Assembly: GCF_002754935.1 (NCBI RefSeq)
Contig: NZ_CP018092.1
Coordinates: 2,170,001 to 2,234,000 of the forward strand
DNA from: Thermostichus lividus PCC 6715
GTDB lineage: Bacteria > Cyanobacteriota > Cyanobacteriia > Thermosynechococcales > Thermosynechococcaceae
Direction of reading: 5' to 3'
Length of the DNA stretch: 64,000 bases
A model generated the notes under the pieces. That model saw only the letters and a list, made by a program, of their open reading frames with translations. It was not told the origin of the DNA and searched no databases. The position numbers were made by a program, and so were the translations under genes. Numbering within the stretch: the stretch's first letter is position 1; the number at the start of each line of letters is the position of its first letter. Shown here one piece after another: positions 1 to 8,394 of the stretch.

Positions 1-250
1 GTGCCCACGTGGTACTGCCCCCATAGTTAAAAACACCACTGGGCACCTCCCGAACTTCAGCAAAGGTCTCAACCGTGACGTCCGGCGTGCTGGGGGTTGA
101 GCCGTCTTGAGTGAGTAGCTCCCCAAGAGGATTTCCCGTCTGAGAATTCAGTAACCGCATCACCAACACCCCTGCCACCCCCACAATAGCGATCGTAAAG
201 ATGAGGGAGATTAGCAGCGGCAGCACATTATTGTTATTACCTTGGGACAT
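1..250 (-). CDS. PstS-like phosphate/substrate-binding protein, N-terminal part (runs off the left edge)
   Basis: The ATG lies at 248-250 on the minus strand and the frame stays open to base 1, giving about 83 residues. The protein starts MSQGNNNNVLPLL, followed by one hydrophobic segment (about residues 9-30, rich in L, I, V) that should act as a signal anchor. A Ser/Thr/Pro-rich linker follows. The end reads VPSGVFNYGGSTTWA, which resembles the opening of the mature domain in cyanobacterial PstS-type phosphate-binding proteins (SGxFxYGGSTTWAPIR). The role would be periplasmic ligand binding for an ABC importer, but the binding residues lie outside the window. A degenerate PstB-like ATPase occurs far away at 44.96 kb and is not an operon partner. 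Family call is moderately sure; the substrate is inference. Confidence 0.6.
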   Translation of the reverse strand, partial: MSQGNNNNVLPLLISLIFTIAIVGVAGVLVMRLLNSQTGNPLGELLTQDGSTPSTPDVTVETFAEVREVPSGVFNYGGSTTWA

Positions 251-443
251 AGGTAGGATCGGCAAACACTCTGCCCTTAGACTATCCCAACTTCAGCTAA
301 AAACCGCAGGAGCCCTGCCCTTTGTCTGTAGGACAAGGGTCAGGAGGAATGTGGCTCTTGACTTTGATGATGTATCATAGCGCTACGGCTCAAGTCCTGA
401 GTATCTCTTGCAAACTCAAGGTATCGCAGTCACAAGCCGCTAA

Positions 444-743
444 GCTGGATGCCACGTTGTACTGGCAGGGGTTAACCTTGTGGTTGTGCCGCCGGCCTAC
501 ACATCGCAGACTTGCCACAAGTGCCTGCATATTCATCCTGACCGGAGCAAATCCTATCGGTTGGGCAAGATGTTTACGTGCGGTCATTGTGGCTGGCAAG
601 GGGATGCAGACTTTAACGGTGCGAATCTAATTGCGCTTTTGGAGCTGCCTGTAAACCAGCCTAGAGGTATGGCTGACGCCACCTACGGAGCGTGGTTGGC
701 GTGCCAACTGCAGGGCTACCGAAAGCCCACGCTCTGTTCGTAG
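444..743 (+). pseudogene. TnpB (IS200/IS605 OrfB) C-terminal remnant
   Basis: Only the C-terminal end of a TnpB-type RNA-guided nuclease is left. It shows VPPAYTSQTCHKC, then FTCGHCGWQGDADFNGAN: the four-cysteine zinc ribbon (CxxC...CxxC) followed by the D-x-N segment of the last RuvC motif. The frame is closed upstream by TAA at 441-443, so the RuvC I/II parts and the N-terminus are missing. The GTG at 480 should not be taken as a real start. No clear IS right end follows the stop. Downstream DNA passes straight into the gatA leader. A dead relic; related non-coding elements occur elsewhere in the window. Confidence 0.8.
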
Positions 744-829
744 GAGGAGCGTCGGGTAGTTTACCAAGTACACTGAAGAATAGTGCTTGTACAGCCTAGT
801 ATTTATCGCGTTGTTAGGAAAGCTATGTT

Positions 830-2284
830 ATGTCAGTGATTCAGGAGCTTCATCGGCAATTGGTTAAAAAAGAACGCTCCGCCACTGAAATTACCCAAGC
901 CTATCTGGAGCGGATTCAGGCATTGGAGCCAACTCTGCACAGTTTTTTGACGGTGACTGGCGATCGCGCTCTTGAGCAAGCAGCAGCCGTGGATCGGCAG
1001 ATTGCTGCCGGTGAGACGATTGGTCTTTTGAGTGGTATTCCTTTGGCCATTAAGGACAACCTCTGCACCTACGGAGTTCGTACCACCTGTGCGTCAAAAA
1101 TGCTGGCTGACTTTGTGCCGCCTTACGAATCGACGGTGACGGCAAAACTGCACCAAGCGGGAGCGGTTATGCTGGGCAAAACCAATCTGGATGAGTTTGC
1201 CATGGGGAGCTCCACGGAAAACTCTGCCTTTGGCTTGACCGCCAATCCGTGGAACGTTGAATGCGTCCCCGGTGGCTCCTCGGGAGGCTCCGCTGCTGCC
1301 GTGGCTGCTGGAGAATGTGCCGCAGCCTTGGGGTCGGATACCGGGGGATCCATTCGCCAGCCGGCATCCTTTTGTGGGGTCGTCGGTCTCAAGCCCACCT
1401 ATGGGTTGGTGTCGCGCTACGGCTTGGTGGCCTACGCCTCCTCCTTGGATCAAATTGGGCCGTTGGCACCCACGGTTACCGATGCCGCGATTTTATTGGG
1501 GGCGATCGCTGGCCACGATCCTCGCGATGCCACCAGCTTAAAGGTACCGGTTCCAGACTATACCCAAGCGCTGCGGCCAGATCTCAAAGGACTGCGGGTT
1601 GGGGTGATTCAAGAAACCGTTAGCGAGGGGCTACAGCCAGAGGTGAAAACCGCCATTGAAGCGGCGCTGCAAACCCTCAAAGAATTAGGAGCCACCCTTA
1701 AGGAACTCTCCTGTCCCCGTTTTGCCTACGGCTTGCCCACCTATTACATCATTGCGCCGTCGGAAGCCTCCGCTAACCTAGCGCGCTACGATGGCGTTAA
1801 CTTTGGCTTCCGGGTTGAGGGGGCAGCGGATTTGCTAGAGATGTACACCCAAACCCGTGCCCAAGGCTTTGGGGCAGAGGTGAAGCGGCGGATCATGATT
1901 GGCACCTACGCCCTCTCGGCAGGCTACTACGATGCGTACTACCTGCGCGCGCAAAAAGTCCGCACCCTGATCAAAGAGGATTTTGCCAACGCTTTTGAGC
2001 AGGTGGATGTGTTGATTTGCCCGACCTCACCTACCACCGCCTTCAAAGCAGGCGAGAAAACTGCTGACCCCCTGAGTATGTACCTGTCGGATTTGATGAC
2101 CATTCCCATTAATCTCGCGGGACTGCCCGGCCTCAGCTTACCCTGTGGGTTTGATGCCACCGGTTTACCCATTGGCCTGCAACTCATTGGCAATGTCCTG
2201 CAGGAAGAAACCCTTTTCCGGGTTGCGTATGCTTACGAGCAAGCCACACCGTGGCACCAGCAGCAGCCCAGCTTAGGGATTTAG
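830..2284 (+). CDS. gatA: Asp-tRNA(Asn)/Glu-tRNA(Gln) amidotransferase subunit A
   Basis: GatA is the amidase subunit of GatCAB. It releases ammonia from glutamine for conversion of Glu-tRNA(Gln) to Gln-tRNA(Gln) in the cytoplasm, which is essential in organisms lacking GlnRS. The 484-residue length is normal. The amidase-signature triad is visible: K75 in [10 protein letters not shown]150 in [12 protein letters not shown] and S174 in [11 protein letters not shown], with the same spacing as the Staphylococcus enzyme. The start is ATG at 830 with AGGAAAG just upstream; the nearby ATG at 825 is out of frame. gatB and gatC are not in the window, as is common in cyanobacteria where gat genes are scattered. 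Confidence 0.97.
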   Translation: MSVIQELHRQLVKKERSATEITQAYLERIQALEPTLHSFLTVTGDRALEQAAAVDRQIAAGETIGLLSGIPLAIKDNLCTYGVRTTCASKMLADFVPPYESTVTAKLHQAGAVMLGKTNLDEFAMGSSTENSAFGLTANPWNVECVPGGSSGGSAAAVAAGECAAALGSDTGGSIRQPASFCGVVGLKPTYGLVSRYGLVAYASSLDQIGPLAPTVTDAAILLGAIAGHDPRDATSLKVPVPDYTQALRPDLKGLRVGVIQETVSEGLQPEVKTAIEAALQTLKELGATLKELSCPRFAYGLPTYYIIAPSEASANLARYDGVNFGFRVEGAADLLEMYTQTRAQGFGAEVKRRIMIGTYALSAGYYDAYYLRAQKVRTLIKEDFANAFEQVDVLICPTSPTTAFKAGEKTADPLSMYLSDLMTIPINLAGLPGLSLPCGFDATGLPIGLQLIGNVLQEETLFRVAYAYEQATPWHQQQPSLGI

Positions 2285-2336
2285 ATTTTTGGCCAGAGCT
2301 TGGCTAAAATGGGTCAGGTTGATCGGCAATACTAGT

Positions 2337-2348
2337 GTTAACGTTAAC
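2337..2348. promoter_or_regulatory. 12-bp palindrome GTTAACGTTAAC before ycf54
   Basis: Two abutting GTTAAC hexamers make a perfect 12-base palindrome 15 bases upstream of the ycf54 ATG. Its place between gatA and ycf54, near a plausible -10 (TAAAAT at about 2305), suggests an operator or leader element. No regulator can be named and it could be chance. Confidence 0.25.
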
Positions 2349-2362
2349 GGTAGACATCTGCA

Positions 2363-2683
2363 ATGACCACCTACTACTACGTTCTTGCGAGTAAGAAATT
2401 TCTCACTGAAGAAGAACCCCTTGAGGAAGTCTTTCGCGAGCGGCAGCGCAACTACCGCGAGCAGGGCAAGGAAATTGACTTTTGGCTAGTGCCCCAGCCC
2501 GCCTTCTTGGAACAGCCCCAGTTTGCTGAGCACAAGAGCCGCTGTCCCCAGCCCGCCGCCGCCATTATTTCCACCAACCAGCAATTTATCCAGTGGTTGA
2601 AGCTGCGGTTGGAGTACGTTTTGATGGGGCAGTTCACCAGTGAAGAGGTGCCTCATCCTCTAGCCTCTTTGGCCGAGGTCTAG
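2363..2683 (+). CDS. ycf54: Ycf54, accessory factor of Mg-protoporphyrin IX monomethyl ester cyclase
   Basis: The 106-residue protein opens MTTYYYVLASKKFL and contains GKEIDFWLVPQPAFLE, CPQPAAAIIST and WLKLRLEYVL, the well-known signature of the Ycf54/DUF2488 family. In Synechocystis this protein is needed for assembly or activity of the oxidative (AcsF/CycI) cyclase that forms the fifth ring of chlorophyll. It has no membrane segment and should act as a soluble or peripheral partner. Length matches the family. The gene converges with the large ATPase-WD40 gene, sharing 4 bases at the two stop codons. Confidence 0.93.
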   Translation: MTTYYYVLASKKFLTEEEPLEEVFRERQRNYREQGKEIDFWLVPQPAFLEQPQFAEHKSRCPQPAAAIISTNQQFIQWLKLRLEYVLMGQFTSEEVPHPLASLAEV

Positions 2684-5600
2684 GGGCACGAGCGAGCCAC
2701 GGCGGGGTTTTGCGTGCGGTAATCTTGGAGCCAGCCACAGGCAGCAGTTATCAACTCTGGCAACGAGGCAAGGGGCGTAACAATGACTTCGTCATCTTCG
2801 GTGCCGACGGCAATGTAGAGATTTCTTTGTCCTTGGATGTCAACGCTGTAGGGAATGGCTCGAATATCGTCGAGTAGGGTAATGAGTTGCCCTGAGCGGT
2901 TCCAGACGCGAACACTGCGATCGGGGGAGGCGGTGGCAATGGTTTGACCATCGGGGCTAAGGCTGAGGCTGACAATGCTGCGCTGGTGAGCACGAAACGA
3001 GCGGCGATCGCCCCCCTGAGACGTCCAGATATACACCGAGCCACTTTCACCCGCTGCCACAAGAGACTGACCATCGGCGCTAAACAGAACGCTTGCCAAC
3101 CACCCCTGTTGGGGATCAAGGCGATAGGCCAAGCGATCGCGACGGATATTCCAGACTTCGATGACGCCAGCTTGCCCAGCACTGGCGAGTAGTGGCCGCT
3201 CTGGATGAAAACTTAAGCTCCAGATTTCCCCTTTGGCTTGCCATTGACGGATGTGCTCTGGCTGTTGCAGGTCTAAAAGATAAATGATGCCCTTAGCGTC
3301 CCCCGCTGCGAAATACCGCTGCTGGGGGTCAAGGGCAATGGCGTACAGCGGGGCTTTGATGGGCAGTGTCCACGTTTGCAGTGAGTCCTCTTTAAGGTTC
3401 CAGAGCGCCAGTTTACCGCCCTTAGTGGCGATCGCCACCCGCTGCTGATCGGCAGTAAATCGCACCTGATTAATTCCCTCCGAATCGAGGACAGGGGTTT
3501 GGGCAAGGAGGTGGCCATCGCGCTGCCAATACTTAACTCGGCCATCTTTGCCACCGGTGATTAGGGTCTGTGCCTGAGGATCTAGGGCTAAAGTCCACAC
3601 ACTGTCCTGTTGCGCCAGCCATTCTACGAGGCGGTTATGGTTGAGGTACCACAGGGTCATCTGACCTCCGCGATCGCTACTCAAGAGGGTGCGGCCACTG
3701 GCATCAAAGCTGACAGTGTTCACCAACCGCTCATGGCCTTGCAACTCACCGAGGAGTTCCCCTGCGGCTGACCATAGGCGTATGCTATTGTCGGTGCTGA
3801 GGGTGAGGAGTTCTTCGGGGTGGGGAGTGGTTCCCACAAAATAAACGGGGGCTGAACTCACCTGCCATTGGTTGATCTGCTGCCCATTGCGGTTCCAAAG
3901 GCGCAGAATCCCGTCTTTTCCGGCACTGGCCAGCTTGCCATTCCCTAGATAGGCTAAACTCGTCTGCGGAACGGGGACATCCGTTTGCACCCGCCATGCC
4001 TGCAATGGCTCTCCCGCCAGCGACCAGATGCGAATCCACCCAGCTTCATCGGCAGTGGCTAGGCGATCGTGACCATAGCTAAGGCTGTTGATCTGTTGAC
4101 TGGGAGTCGCAATGACATCCAGCAACTCGCCAGTGGTGCGCCAGCGAAAAATTTTGCCCGTTGTTGTGGTGGCGGCAATTTCGCGACTGTCGGGGCTGAA
4201 GCGCAAATTACCAATCTCAGCATCAACTGGCGTTAAGCGGTTCTCCAACACGACCTGCTGCTTCTCAATTCGCCAGACAGAGAGTTGCCCCTGACGGTTA
4301 AGCACCGCGAGGCGATCGCCCCCAGGGTTGATGCGCACTAGAGCCACAGAGCCAATATTCAAGGAGTGACTGGCGGTTGCCTCCCCCTGCACCGTCCAAA
4401 ACTGTACGGTGCCGTCTTCACTAATACTGAGCTGTTGGCCATCATGGCTGATCAGGGCGGCCACAAGGGGGGAGCGCTCACTCCGCCACTGATTGCGGGC
4501 TTGAATGCGATCCAACAGGGTATTCAGGACAAACAGAGGGCGCGTGGTGGGGTACTCGCTCAACGGGCGATCGCCCACCAGTGTTTGCAACCGCCGTCCC
4601 GCCTCTATCGCCGCTAATAATGCCGCCAGTTCTTGGGTTTGGAACTGCTCCAAAATATCATCGCTGGTTTGTTCAAGGGCTAAACTCTGCTCTGTAGTTC
4701 GTAGCTCCCCATAGGTTTTAACCAGAATGGTTGCAACTCCAAGGGACATCACCGACACCACCCCCAAGGCCAAAAGGGCACGTTGGGTAAGGCGACTGGC
4801 TTTGCGGCGAGCAGCGTCTAGAATGCGGTTAGCGGCACTGATGGCTTCCTTTTCCTGTCGCTCTAACAGGAGTGTATCTTGAATTGCCTTTTGGTTGGCC
4901 TCTTGGCTAGCGGACAGGTATTGATAATCTAGATCGCTGAGGCTTTTGCCACTTGCCCACAGGAGAGCATCTTGGAGGGCTTGCCCCCGTAGGAGTCGCG
5001 AGCTATCGCTGCCCCCCGATCGCACCCATGCCTGAAAGTCTTCGGTATAGGGGCGCAATTGCTCGAATTGCTGTTCAATCCAGCAGCGATCAAAGACGTG
5101 GGCATAGATCGGGTTAAACACCACCAATTGGCTGTGGCGCTGACACACGAGTCCTGTTAAACACAGGGCACGCTGCTCAGGACTGCCATCAAGGGGTAAC
5201 CCTCCCTCCTCGAGAATCCGTTGATATAGCCCCAGTAACCGGCCAATACGTTGCTCATCTGCCAGCAGACGATTGCGAATGGTTTTCAGGTGCTCGGGTT
5301 CATCGTGGCGCTCCCAGTCTTGCAGTAGATGCTGATGGATAAAGTCTGCCAGCAGTGTGGGTAGGGCACTTGCACTCATAAATGGCGCATGGACTTGCAG
5401 CAGGCGGCAAAGCTTTTGGGTCAAAAAGGGCTGACCGCCCGTCCAAGCCAAAATTTCAGCAAGCAGTTGCTCCGGTGCATCGCTGAGGTGGGCAATTCCC
5501 TTGAGTAGGGGTGTGGCTTCACTGAGGTCAAACCCACTCAGAGCAATCGCTCGGCCAATGTTAAAGGGTGTGCGCTGCTTATCTTGAATGAGCTGATCGG

Positions 5601-6171
5601 GGGTGGCAACGCCAAAAAGAGCAAAGGTCAACCGTCGATACTCGGGGCGATCGGCGCGTTGGTTGTAGCAGGCACGGATCCACGCAAAAAAATCATCCGT
5701 CGAAAAGGGTAAGCTGAGGAGGCTATCAATTTCATCAATGAAAATTACCAACGGCTCGCTGGTGTGGGGCAGCAGCACCTCCTCGACAAACTCACTCAGG
5801 CGTTGAATGGGGGACACCAGTTGGCGATCGCGCCACCAAGAGCGCAGTGAGACCACATCACCTAGGTGGAACCCTTGAATTAAAGCACCCACAAAACTGG
5901 CATACCACTGCTCCGGTTGAATATTTTGACTGCCAATTTTCGTAATATCCAAAGCCGCACAACGGTACCCCATGGTCAGCAGCTGCTGCGTTACCTGTAC
6001 CCGTAAACTCGACTTCCCCATCTGGCGCGAGTTCAGGATATAGCAAAACTCACCGGCCACTAACCCCGCGAGCAGATCCGCATCCGCCTGCCGCTGTACA
6101 TACACCGGAGAGGCCGTGGGCAAACTCCCCCCCACCTGATAACTTGAGGTTGACTCTAGGGGAACCCTCAT
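2680..6171 (-). CDS. STAND-like ATPase (AAA-like) with transmembrane segment and WD40 propeller
   Basis: A 1163-residue protein. Residues about 1-380 form an AAA-like NTPase of the type found in many cyanobacterial multidomain proteins: P-loop NSRQMGKSS (K53) and Walker B LVIFIDEIDS (D146, E147). A coiled linker follows, then one hydrophobic segment (about 465-485). From about residue 560 to the end there are many WD40-type repeats (GRVKYWQ, IRLWSAAG, VRVWNRSG), probably one or two propellers facing the side opposite the ATPase. This layout resembles signalling STAND proteins, where repeats sense and the NTPase switches. The actual ligand and output are unknown. The same ATPase type appears at the C-terminal end of the kinase-TIR protein at 48.3 kb. 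It sits head-to-tail with the rodZ-like gene, 21 bases away. Confidence 0.8.
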   Translation of the reverse strand: MRVPLESTSSYQVGGSLPTASPVYVQRQADADLLAGLVAGEFCYILNSRQMGKSSLRVQVTQQLLTMGYRCAALDITKIGSQNIQPEQWYASFVGALIQGFHLGDVVSLRSWWRDRQLVSPIQRLSEFVEEVLLPHTSEPLVIFIDEIDSLLSLPFSTDDFFAWIRACYNQRADRPEYRRLTFALFGVATPDQLIQDKQRTPFNIGRAIALSGFDLSEATPLLKGIAHLSDAPEQLLAEILAWTGGQPFLTQKLCRLLQVHAPFMSASALPTLLADFIHQHLLQDWERHDEPEHLKTIRNRLLADEQRIGRLLGLYQRILEEGGLPLDGSPEQRALCLTGLVCQRHSQLVVFNPIYAHVFDRCWIEQQFEQLRPYTEDFQAWVRSGGSDSSRLLRGQALQDALLWASGKSLSDLDYQYLSASQEANQKAIQDTLLLERQEKEAISAANRILDAARRKASRLTQRALLALGVVSVMSLGVATILVKTYGELRTTEQSLALEQTSDDILEQFQTQELAALLAAIEAGRRLQTLVGDRPLSEYPTTRPLFVLNTLLDRIQARNQWRSERSPLVAALISHDGQQLSISEDGTVQFWTVQGEATASHSLNIGSVALVRINPGGDRLAVLNRQGQLSVWRIEKQQVVLENRLTPVDAEIGNLRFSPDSREIAATTTTGKIFRWRTTGELLDVIATPSQQINSLSYGHDRLATADEAGWIRIWSLAGEPLQAWRVQTDVPVPQTSLAYLGNGKLASAGKDGILRLWNRNGQQINQWQVSSAPVYFVGTTPHPEELLTLSTDNSIRLWSAAGELLGELQGHERLVNTVSFDASGRTLLSSDRGGQMTLWYLNHNRLVEWLAQQDSVWTLALDPQAQTLITGGKDGRVKYWQRDGHLLAQTPVLDSEGINQVRFTADQQRVAIATKGGKLALWNLKEDSLQTWTLPIKAPLYAIALDPQQRYFAAGDAKGIIYLLDLQQPEHIRQWQAKGEIWSLSFHPERPLLASAGQAGVIEVWNIRRDRLAYRLDPQQGWLASVLFSADGQSLVAAGESGSVYIWTSQGGDRRSFRAHQRSIVSLSLSPDGQTIATASPDRSVRVWNRSGQLITLLDDIRAIPYSVDIQGQRNLYIAVGTEDDEVIVTPLASLPELITAACGWLQDYRTQNPAVARSCP

Positions 6172-6192
6172 CGACTCTGCCCTAGCGTGATT

Positions 6193-7047
6193 CTAATTAG
6201 GCACTGACGCATCAGGAATCGTCGAGGTTGCGGTACTGCCAGGGGTCGCTTGTCCTACCACATATTCTTTTTCAGTGACTTCCCCCACCGCTCCCATAGG
6301 GGTCGCTGGGCCGTTATTGACACTCACCTTCACATCCCCCGCGTTGCCCGTGCGGACAATCAATCGTTCCTTGGCCTGCCAACTGCGCTCGGTGCCCGCC
6401 TCAAGAATCCCCGTATACACCACCTTCCCATCCGCTTCAACTTCTAGCCAAGAGGCTCCCGACAGTGACAGCTTCACATCAACGACGTCACTACTGGGGG
6501 TTGGGGCTAGACTGGGGTCAGTGGCCATGACGGCATTGGGGCTGGCCGTGGGGTCAGGCGAGGATGTCGTCTGATGGGCTGGGCTAGGACTTGGATTCGT
6601 TGCTTCAGGGGTAGGCACTGGGCGAACATCCGTAATACTTTGAGGTTGGGGGCGAAACAGATAGGCTAACCCCGCCACTGCTGCCACCACCACAGCAAAG
6701 TAGGTGAGATACAGATGAATGGGACGCAGTTGAAAACCAATGCCAGTGACACCCCTTGTGGGCTTATCAATCGGTCTTGCAGATTCGGCCATCGTCGGAA
6801 AATGCGCTGCTAAACTTTTGCCATCTAGACCCATCGCATCAGCAAAGCGGCGAATAAATCCTTGGGTGTAGATAGCCTCAGGCAATTCATCTAAGGCACC
6901 TTTCTCAATGGCGGCCAGAATGGACTGGCGCACAAGGGTTTTAGCGGCCAAGTCCTCGAGGCTGAGGCCAAGCTCTAACCGTTTTTCATGCAGAAAGGTG
7001 CCAATTTCTGTAAGTTTTTCTGCCTGTTGAGCGGTCAAATCGGGCAT
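6193..7047 (-). CDS. RodZ-like helix-turn-helix membrane protein
   Basis: 284 residues. The N-terminal 80 residues are an Xre-type helix-turn-helix (IGTFLHEKRLELGLSLEDLA ... YTQGFIRRFADAMGLD), typical of RodZ. A single membrane span lies at about 111-131, then a Pro/Ser/Thr-rich linker, then a C-terminal beta domain of the DUF4115 kind (SLSGASWLEVEADGKVVYTG). RodZ links MreB to the elongation machinery. Here the function is inferred from architecture only, and no mre gene is visible. The ATG at 7047 is followed directly by the conserved HTH, which supports the start. It is probably co-transcribed with the downstream ATPase-WD40 gene. Confidence 0.82.
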   Translation of the reverse strand: MPDLTAQQAEKLTEIGTFLHEKRLELGLSLEDLAAKTLVRQSILAAIEKGALDELPEAIYTQGFIRRFADAMGLDGKSLAAHFPTMAESARPIDKPTRGVTGIGFQLRPIHLYLTYFAVVVAAVAGLAYLFRPQPQSITDVRPVPTPEATNPSPSPAHQTTSSPDPTASPNAVMATDPSLAPTPSSDVVDVKLSLSGASWLEVEADGKVVYTGILEAGTERSWQAKERLIVRTGNAGDVKVSVNNGPATPMGAVGEVTEKEYVVGQATPGSTATSTIPDASVPN

Positions 7048-7148
7048 TATCCCTAGCTCCTACTGTCAGTCTTTGCCGTCCTTGCAGTGGTACACTCTAG
7101 CTATTGCCTTCATCCTATAGTAACCTAGGGCAAATTGAGCATGGCGCT

Positions 7149-7676
7149 ATGCATATCCACTCCCTCGAACCCTAGCAACACAGAGGGTTAGCTTGGTAGC
7201 TCCGTACTTTAGTACGGGGTGGAAAAGCCCTAAAGCAACTTTAGTTGCTCTGTGCTAAACTATACTTGGTCGCCATCCTTGGTGAAAAACCCAATCGGCG
7301 ACAGTTGTTACAAGTAAGCAGAACCTTGGGGCTTTGCCTCTAGGAACTGTGTAGGGGCGTCTTGACAACGCCTTTATGAGTTCGTTTATGGACTGCGTAA
7401 GAATCCCCCACCTTTAGGTGGTGGGAGTGTCAATCCCACGACTTCCTGATTCGGCAGGAGCACGCAGAACGCAGCACTAACCTTGTACTCATTCTGACTG
7501 CCCTCACGATGGTGGCCGAGATTATAGCAGGCAACCTGTTTGGCTCGATGGCGCTGCTAGCAGACGGTTGGCATATGGCAACCCATGTTGGTGCCTTTGG
7601 CATTGCAGCGTTTGCTTACCACTATGCCCGCAAACAGGCTCATAATCCTCGATACACCTTTGGCACAGGTAAAGTG
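7149..7676 (+). pseudogene. dmeF-type cation diffusion facilitator, interrupted and truncated
   Basis: The start MHIHSLEP is at 7149-7172, then TAG (probably once TGG), CAA, CAC. A 252-base element follows (7182-7433), and the frame resumes as SHDFLIRQEHAERSTN at 7434, running through LTALTMVAEIIAGNLFGSMA, LLADGWHMATH and RYTFGTGKV. Joined, the two pieces read as the N-terminal third of DmeF-like CDF exporters of divalent metals (Co, Zn, Ni), with the metal-site motif HMATH in TM2. Similarity ends after GTGKV near 7673, so TM3-6 and the cytoplasmic domain are lost. The gene is therefore dead by insertion plus 3' deletion. The ATG at 7509 is internal and does not mark a separate gene. Confidence 0.8.
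7182..7433 (+). mobile_element. Element A, copy 1: 252-bp non-autonomous IS200/IS605-like element
   Basis: The exact ends follow from the split dmeF frame and from an equally long (252 bp) inverted copy at 27316-27567. A left hairpin CCGTAC-TTTA-GTACGG lies near 7204-7219. The right end reads GAATC, then the hairpin CCACC-TTTA-GGTGG, then GAGTGTCAA, a layout like TnpB-element right ends where the omega RNA finishes. The interior holds a conserved stretch shared with the other copies (GGTGAAAAACCCAATC, AAGTAAGCAGAACC, GGAACTGTGTAG). No ORF of substance is present, so it must have moved with a transposase supplied in trans. Confidence 0.75.
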
Positions 7677-7759
7677 AGTGTAGTTGTGCTTGCTTCGTGT
7701 TACCTGCCCAGAACCGTCAAACGCCCATGATGAAGTTCCTCTAGGATAGACCAAGTGGA

Positions 7760-7832
7760 TGGAGAGTAGGGAACTCGAATCCCTGACCTTCGCGGTGCGA
7801 TCGCGACGCTCTACCAACTGAGCTAACTCCCC
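7760..7832 (-). tRNA. tRNA-Ala (anticodon CGC)
   Basis: The reverse strand folds as a cloverleaf. The acceptor is GGGGAGT/ACTCTCC with the G3:U70 wobble that marks alanine tRNAs. The D arm is GCTCAGTTGGTAGAGC and the anticodon stem TCGCG/CGCGA closes loop ATCGCAC (anticodon CGC, codon GCG). The T arm is AGGGA-TTCGAGT-CCCTA... and A is the discriminator. CCA is not encoded. It lies just upstream of the psbP stop side, with no close partner. Confidence 0.93.
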
Positions 7833-7842
7833 TTCAGTATTC

Positions 7843-8394
7843 CTAATATACGGTAAATGAGGCAACAATTGCCTTAAATTGGTCTTCAACCTTCGGCCAG
7901 CGCTCCTCTGGCGCAGAGACGCTGAGGGTATAAACGTTACCTCGGCTCAGGGTAATACTCGAGAGGTTATGGCGCTGCCGTGCGGTTTGAGCGTCTCCCG
8001 GCAAGGTGACGGCATACTCAAGGATGTAGTAGGTTTTGCCATCAGCTTTCTGAGAACTGGCGCCAATGAGGGCAGAACTGCGCCCGCTTTCGCTGGGGGC
8101 AATGATGTTGCGCAAGAGACGATCGCCTACCTCTTCCGGGGAACCCAAGTCTTCAAGGGATTGAGTGCTAGAGACACTGTTGACCACAACACTCACATTT
8201 TCTGTCGTTTGAATAATATCGTGGAAAACCACGTCTGCCGGACCATCCACCTGTACCTGTACCCATCCCCGCGGATAGAGGAATTCATAGCCGTCATAGC
8301 TATCGACAAAGGCTTGCAGACCACTGGTGGCGCTACACCCGGTCAAAAGCACCACAACGATCGCCACCACCGTGGCAAGAAAACGCTGTACCAT
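7843..8394 (-). CDS. psbP: CyanoP, PsbP-like photosystem II lipoprotein
   Basis: 183 residues with a lipoprotein signal: hydrophobic stretch VVAIVVVLLTGCSA with lipobox LTGC at about residue 20. The mature part carries the PsbP fold signature (DSYDGYEFLYPRGWVQVQV, VFHDIIQTTENVSVVV, YILEYAV, RHNLSSITLSRGNVYTLSVS). CyanoP is a lumenal, lipid-anchored accessory protein thought to help photosystem II assembly. The ATG at 8394 has AGAAGGA just upstream and lies inside the 3' end of ftsI (52-base overlap), so the two may be translationally coupled. Confidence 0.92.
   Translation of the reverse strand: MVQRFLATVVAIVVVLLTGCSATSGLQAFVDSYDGYEFLYPRGWVQVQVDGPADVVFHDIIQTTENVSVVVNSVSSTQSLEDLGSPEEVGDRLLRNIIAPSESGRSSALIGASSQKADGKTYYILEYAVTLPGDAQTARQRHNLSSITLSRGNVYTLSVSAPEERWPKVEDQFKAIVASFTVY

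Noticed and set aside
480-743. Zinc-ribbon protein gene starting GTG 480
   Set aside because: It is the C-terminal end of TnpB; the start is arbitrary and the catalytic core is missing.
7182-7433. Riboswitch interpretation of element A
   Set aside because: Its copies stand in unrelated contexts, one at the 3' end of ddl and one within dmeF, and the ends behave as insertion boundaries.
7509-7730. Small cation-efflux-like gene starting ATG 7509
   Set aside because: The similarity continues upstream in frame to 7434 and then across the element to 7149, so it is an internal part of a broken dmeF.
7557-7889. 110-codon frame on the minus strand
   Set aside because: It runs through tRNA-Ala and the end of psbP and has no similarity.
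8343-8394. FtsI tail as a conserved domain
   Set aside because: The last about 40 residues overlap psbP and show no conserved pattern; treated as probable read-through of a lost stop.
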